Shown here: positions 59,317-64,000 of the stretch, piece by piece
Position numbering within the stretch: the stretch's first letter is position 1
Layout: every line of letters begins with the position of its first letter
NCBI RefSeq assembly: GCF_010183535.1
Contig: NC_071329.1
Span: 10,788,001 to 10,852,000 of the forward strand
DNA length: 64,000 nucleotides
Reading direction: 5' to 3'
Source: Caenorhabditis remanei
Lineage: Eukaryota; Nematoda; Chromadorea; Rhabditida; Rhabditidae
The notes under the pieces: model-generated
The model's input: the letters and a program-made list of their open reading frames with translations, nothing else
The model's database searches: none
What the model was told of the DNA's origin: nothing
Program-made: the position numbers and the translations under genes

Positions 59317-60602
59317 ATGCCGAGTCCCGAAGGAAACGGAGATGGACCAGAGAAAAAAGGTTCTGAACCCGAACTGGTATCAAATGGCATTAAAAATCGA
59401 GCTCTTTCTCGTGAAAAAGAAGAAAAGTCCCCAGCAAAACCATCGGATTTATCGAAAATGGAGAGAAAAGAAGGCAAAAATATAAATAAGTCAGCCAGAA
59501 AGGAGGTTAAAAGTGCACGAATGGGTCCACGAACATTGAAACCAATGGCTGTGAAAGTAGATGACAGATCGAAAATGAGTCTTCGTGAAACACCGAAACA
59601 ATTTCATATTCAATTACCGTAAGATTTTAAATTAGAAAACAATTATGTTGAGCCAGATACTCCCATCGAATCTAAATACACCTGAAACTACATAGGGTCA
59701 AAGCTTCTGGTGGCAAGAAAAGTGAAAAAAGGGGAATAGTTGAGATGATATCTTTACGACTTGACTGAAGGTTTATGGAAACTTGCCTGAAGAAGACTTT
59801 TTCAGGAAAGATGAAACTGATCTAGGATGTCTTCAACTGGAAGGTGAACTTGCTCAAAGTGCAAAGGCAATGGAAGAATACAGGGTTCTAAATGTCTCCA
59901 ATACTTCTAAATTTATACTTTGTTCAGGTTGTCATTCAACAGATTTATAACGGTTTGTCCATGATGATCAGACGTGGAAACGGAACAACTGACCCTGATG
60001 ATTTCAAAAGTGACAAGGGACAAGCTGCAGCTGAGAAATTGAACAGAGAAGTGGTTCAGACGGAAAACTTCTGGAAAACTGATACGAGATTGCAACCGGC
60101 ATTGAATGATTCTATTGCGAAGAATACGACAATTCTAGCAGCCGCTGAGAGACATTTACAAGAGCAAGGACCCAAACATTTGAAGAGAATCAAGAAGTTT
60201 CTAAGTGTTCATTGGCCACGGGTTCGAGATTAAGTGAGAGAACACAACGATTTAAGTATTGTTTTCAGTACGTCGATATGAAAAAGGCATTGGCAAAAAC
60301 AGTGAAACAGCAGCGACCAGATAATCAAGGTGTACGGGATGAACAAATTAAAGCAATTACTGTATTCGTCAAGGAGAAATACTTGAATATGAAATTGATT
60401 CATTTGGGAGAAATTCAGAGTGTTTTTGCTGAGTTGAGTGTTAGTTTATTTCGCTAAAAAACATTCTTGAATTAACTTTTCATTCCAGATGTTTCATCAT
60501 ACTTCTCATGTTGCATGGAATCATATTTCTGAAAGAAAACCTCCAAAAGTTGGATATCAAGTAGAAACATTCGATTTCAAACAATTCTTTCCAAAGACCT
60601 AA
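59317..60602 (+). CDS. Conserved-looking helical protein, possibly BAR-like (unrecognised)
   Basis: Exons 59317-59618, 59806-59884, 59928-60221, 60269-60439 and 60489-60602 give 319 residues. The first ~100 are Lys/Ser/Glu-rich and disordered. The rest is predicted mostly helical with charged heptads (LEGELAQSAKAMEEYR, AAAERHLQEQGPKHLKRIKKF, YVDMKKALAKTVKQQ, HLGEIQSVFAEL), a pattern seen in BAR/F-BAR-type membrane-curvature domains, though I cannot name a family. The third donor (GTTCGA at 60222) is weak; it is the only one that keeps frame before an in-frame stop. The ATG follows a TTTCAG acceptor. No signal peptide. Confidence 0.75.
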
Positions 60603-60694
60603 ATTCATCATTTTCTTTTGGTTTCTGATGATGAAACTTCGATTCGGGGCATTTTGATTCAAATGATACAAAAATTAATTTATCAAACTAAATT

Positions 60695-61376
60695 AAATAG
60701 ATAGAATAATTAGACCTGGAAAGAAATCAACACTTGTCTCCAGCCTTAGTTGGTCTTCTCTTGATTCCAAGAGCTCTGTTGGCTTCGTCAATTCGAAGAT
60801 TCTGTAGAGAACGACGCTTACGTCCTCCTCCTCCACATCCACAACATCCACATCCACATCCACAACAACATGGACGACAACAAGTACAACATCTGGTACA
60901 ACAGCAAGTACGGCAGCAAGTACAACAGCGACGACAGCAACAGCAACATCTGAAATTTAGAAATTAACAGAAGCTAGGAAAACTTGTCAATCAGCTACTG
61001 AAAAGAAAGAATACCTTGGTCTACAACAACAACATCCACATCCTCCTCCACCACCTCCTCCACATCCACAACATCCACATCCACATCCACAACAACCACA
61101 TCCTCCTTGTCTTTTAATTCGAGATGATCCTAATGTATCAATTGATGTTTCAGATGAAGATGATGAAGGTGAAGATGTGACTAAGGCTACTTCTTTCGAT
61201 GAGACTGGCAATACTGCTGATTGAACCTTTAAAATATAAATTCATTGGTTCGAAACTGATAACTTGGAATCACCTGTGAAATGACAATGATTGCCAGAAT
61301 GGCTAAAGTGGAGTATGCGATCTTGGACATTTCGAATGATGGGATACCTTTCATCTGCTCACTGATCACTTTTATA
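60695..61376 (-). repeat. Inverted duplication, arm 2 (copy C)
   Basis: Inverted counterpart of 57653-58332, including the exon-1 region, both introns, all coding exons and about 30 bp past the stop. Identity is high by eye, with few substitutions. Confidence 0.8.
60727..61330 (-). CDS. Cysteine-rich secreted propeptide, copy C
   Basis: Exons (minus) 61330-61274, 61226-61015 and 60949-60727 give 163 residues. The signal peptide is identical to copy B. The prodomain differs at a few residues (SSSSET for SSSPET) and carries the dibasic site RIKR instead of RVKR. Core, RKRR and tail ending GGDKC are as in B, with one extra glycine before RKRR. TATAAAAG is at 61376-61369, 39 bp before the ATG. 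It faces copy B and is divergent from copy D, 219 bp away. Confidence 0.88.
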
Positions 61377-61549
61377 TCCAATTTTCCGTCAGGCAGTGCT
61401 GTCCGGAAACTGTCAATTTTCATTGCGTGAGCTTGCCATGCGCGCGCACGGACAAACAAACAAAGTGTACCTGAAAAAGTAGCTGACTATAAAATGGGCA
61501 ATAGATTGATCATTTCATTTGCTAAATTTCTCAGTCAAATCTTCCAGTT
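61331..61549. promoter_or_regulatory. Shared divergent promoter of copies C and D
   Basis: 219 bp. TATAAAAG for C at 61376-61369 (-) and TATAAAAT for D at 61488-61495 (+). A CCGGAAACTGTCAATTT word (61403-61419) resembles the A/B motif but in the opposite orientation relative to C, so it points towards D. Confidence 0.6.
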
Positions 61550-62109
61550 ATGTTCAAAATTGTAATTCTTTCTTCTACTTTGTTGGCTCTTGGTGCATAT
61601 TATGGGCAAGTGCAAGCTGCGGTTTTGCCAGTCTCATCGAAAGAAGTAGCCTTAGTCACATCTTCACCTTCATCATCTTCATCTGAAACATCAATTGATA
61701 CATTAGGATCATCTCGAGTTAAAAGACAAGGAGGATGTGGTTGTTGTGGATGTGGATGTGGATGTTGTGGATGTGGAGGAGGTGGTGGAGGAGGATGTGG
61801 ATGTTGTTGTTGTAGACCAAGGTATTCTTTCTTTTCAGTAGCTGATTGACATGTTTTCCTAGCTTCTGTTAATTTCTAAATTTCAGATGTTGCTGTTGCT
61901 GTCGTCGCTGTTGTACTTGCTGCCGTACTTGCTGTTGTACCAGATGTTGTACTTGTTGTCGTCCATGTTGTTGTGGATGTGGATGTGGATGTTGCGGATG
62001 TGGAGGAGGAGGACGTAAACGTCGTTCTCTTCAGAATCTTCGAATTGACGAAGCCAACAGAGCTCTTGGAATCAAGAGAAGACCAACTAAGGGTGGAGAC
62101 AAGTGTTGA
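61550..62109 (+). CDS. Cysteine-rich secreted propeptide, copy D
   Basis: Exons 61550-61821 and 61887-62109 give 164 residues. The N-terminus is different (MFKIVILSSTLLALGAYYG) and the first intron is absent. From AVLPVSSKEVALV onward the protein and its DNA, including intron 2 with about one difference, are almost identical to B and C: RVKR, 37-Cys core, four glycines, RKRR, tail ending GGDKC. So the body of the gene has been placed behind a new signal peptide and promoter, or was overwritten by gene conversion. Confidence 0.88.
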
Positions 62110-63616
62110 TGCTGTCTCTGAAGTGTTCGCTATTTATTTATTTATTTCTGTCCTTTTTCAATCTACCCAATAAATTATTTCCGCTCAATATAGAAACTAA
62201 CCACAATATGTTTCAATATAGATCATCAATAATCAGCAAACAAAGCCTTCCTCCTCCCTCCTCCCAACTACCTGACCTTTCTCTCCTCTCAACCGAAATT
62301 TGTTAACAAGACAAAAGATAAAGAGAGATGAATAAGAGAAAAGGAAACTGTCTGCGCAGAAAATGACAAAGAAAAACGAAAATAAACTTATCTTTCTCGG
62401 TCTTTTCATCTTTTTTCTCGTTTTTTTAGTCTGTCTGGAATTCGAAAAAGTTATGATTTCGATAGACGGATTGCACATTTTTCAATTCCGATATTAATGG
62501 AAATCAACCAACCAAAGCAATGTGTTTGCAGATTTATCATAAATTTTTCCACAATTTCACCTGAATGAAGTTTGTGATTCACCTGATTCCGAGATCTTTA
62601 TAAATCTCAATCTTCCCTCTCAAAACTGTAAAATAGATAGAAGAAAAGATAGAGACAGATAGAAGATGATAGAAAAAATGAATGGAAGAAAAAGAAAACT
62701 TGATTGAAAGAAGAAGAAGGAGAAGAAGACGTCTCTCTCATTTTCTCTTTCTTCTCCATACTCTTCATCACTATCTATCTCTCAATTTCTTCATCATTTT
62801 TTCAATGATCTTATCGATTTCTTTTTCTAATTGTGGAATACCTTTTTTTGAAATTTGGATGGTTTTGAGGTTCAATGAAATTCGCTGTCACAAGTTTCTT
62901 TCAATCTAAAAGAGCATAGCTTGTTTTAAGATGCTGAAAAAATTTCTGTAGGTTTGTAAGACATTGTCTAGTTTGCGATTTTTTCAAAATTTTAAAGTGT
63001 TTTTCCAATTCCAATGTGTAAAAGTCTTTTCAAGTTCTCTGAACTTTTCCGGAAGAATCAAAAAGTCAGTAATTAACTCTCCCTTTTCCTTTCTCTTCAT
63101 TTCACTGATAACCAATTTTCATCTCCTTTTCACCTCGCCCTCGTATGTAATTTTCTAACTAATTCCTCCAATCGTCTTTAACAAAAAAGGAATTTCAATG
63201 ACATCAATTAAAAAAAAATCTTATCACTTATAAAGTTCTTAAGTTCAAATTAACAAAAAAAACTAATTTATTTCCAGAATTGTTTTTTTCTCATTTCTCA
63301 AAACCACCCACTCTTTTTTGGTCTGACAAACAACTCAAAAAAAGAGCCGAAAGGGAGAAAATGGTGATAAGCGGAACTATCGGAGTATCGTTGTCATCCA
63401 GTCGTCATTCCTAAAATACGTAAGTACTTTCACCCTTTTTCCAGCGTGCTCCGTGAGTCTTAGGACAGAAAGTTTGGAATAATTTTCGTATCAAAACATT
63501 TGATAAATCGTGTCATACAGTTATCGACCACACCTTTTTCTTCTTTTATGTATAAAAAGCTGATTAAAAACATAAGAATCAGCAATAAAATTACCAAACT
63601 GTCACATTTTTTGAAA
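62110..63616. other. mpk-2 upstream region
   Basis: 1.5 kb of AT-rich DNA with pyrimidine tracts and no supported coding sequence. GA-rich segments at 62640-62740 and 63340-63375 may be promoter or 5' UTR. An untranslated exon ending at about 63420 (TACG then GTAAG) is possible. Confidence 0.5.
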
Positions 63617-64000
63617 ATGAGCGCCAAAACCACCGCAAGAGTTTCATCACTTTACAGAGCTCCAAACTATTATTCAAAAAAGATTTCGCAAGAAAATAAT
63701 AATTATCAAAAACAGGTAATTAGAAATACTAATCTTTCAATTCTGAAAACAGTTTATACAGAAGAAAATGGCAGCTCCAGCTGAAGCTCATGCTCGATTA
63801 GACGGTAGATTTTGGTTGGAAGGTACTCCATATTTAGCAGAAGAAAATGTTGGAGCAGGTGCTTATGGAGTTGTTTGTAAAGCAATGGATACTGTAGGTT
63901 TTTTTTGACTTTCTTCTCATTTCATCCTGCTTCTTTTAAGCGTATCAAAAAACAAGTTGCCATCAAAAAGATTCCACGGGCATTCACTGCTCATACATTG
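63617..64000 (+). CDS. mpk-2: MAP kinase, N-terminal part (runs off the window)
   Basis: Exons 63617-63715, 63762-63893 and 63941 to the window edge are in frame. After a ~45-residue leader (MSAKTTARVSSLYRAPNYYS) the kinase domain begins: FWLEGTPYLAEENVGAGAYG with the glycine-rich loop GAGAYGVV, then QVAIKKI with the ATP-binding lysine. This is the start of an ERK-type kinase. Position next to the pld-1 region fits C. elegans mpk-2 from memory. An internal ATG in exon 2 (AAGAAAATGGCAGC) could be a second start. Truncated by the window. Confidence 0.85.

Overview
The window is nuclear DNA from a Caenorhabditis nematode. Genes have many introns of about 45-60 nt with GTAAGT-like donors and TTTCAG acceptors, and many start codons sit just after a TTTCAG that fits spliced-leader trans-splicing. 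The neighbouring set rpl-22, smc-5, dsh-2, pld-1 and the start of mpk-2 matches, from memory, the C27A2/C04G6 region of C. elegans chromosome II. The extra transposons, duplicated genes and altered spacing suggest another Caenorhabditis species; I cannot name it. Every multi-exon model below was assembled by hand by following reading frame across splice sites. Lengths are exact for the exons listed, and single boundaries could be off by a base.

Layout. 1-7919: long AT- and pyrimidine-rich non-coding stretch with a four-unit 162-bp tandem repeat. 7.9-10.9 kb (+): divergent PP2C-like protein. 11.6-12.2 kb (+): rpl-22, with a highly structured first intron. 12.2-16.1 kb (-): two tandem histidine acid phosphatases. 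17.4-21.3 kb (+): smc-5. 21.6-23.9 kb (-): a GPI-type Ly6 protein and an acetyltransferase-like/DUF1248 protein. 24.4-25.4 kb (+): secreted lysine-rich protein. 25.5-26.2 kb (-): first copy of a secreted, extremely cysteine-rich propeptide family. 26.4-31.1 kb (-): two small zinc-finger genes. 31.4-35.4 kb (-): dsh-2. 36.1-38.6 kb (-): PRRC1-like protein. 39.1-45.4 kb (-): pld-1, with a PMP3/UPF0057 gene nested in an intron on the other strand. 46.7-50.3 kb (+): three tandem secreted C6-domain proteins. 51.6-57.4 kb: a TIR element and a young gag-protease-only LTR retrotransposon. 57.7-62.1 kb: three more copies of the cysteine-rich family around a membrane-protein gene and an unrecognised gene. 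63.6 kb to the end (+): 5' part of mpk-2.

The strongest candidate for something undescribed is the four-copy cysteine-rich family (A 25.5-26.2, B 57.7-58.3, C 60.7-61.3, D 61.55-62.1 kb). Each copy encodes a signal peptide, a short propeptide, a furin-like RVKR site, a core of about 73 residues that is half cysteine, an RKRR site and a tail. Copies B, C and D look homogenised by gene conversion. Other notable items are three hairpins filling rpl-22 intron 1, two fold-back transposons inserted 5-9 nt downstream of 5' splice sites in otherwise ~50-nt introns, and the LTR element, which lacks reverse transcriptase and integrase but has near-identical LTRs.

The window mixes conserved housekeeping or signalling genes (ribosome, SMC5/6 repair complex, Wnt signalling, phospholipase D, MAP kinase) with fast-evolving secreted families (acid phosphatases, Ly6, C6 and Cys-rich) that are tandemly or invertedly duplicated.
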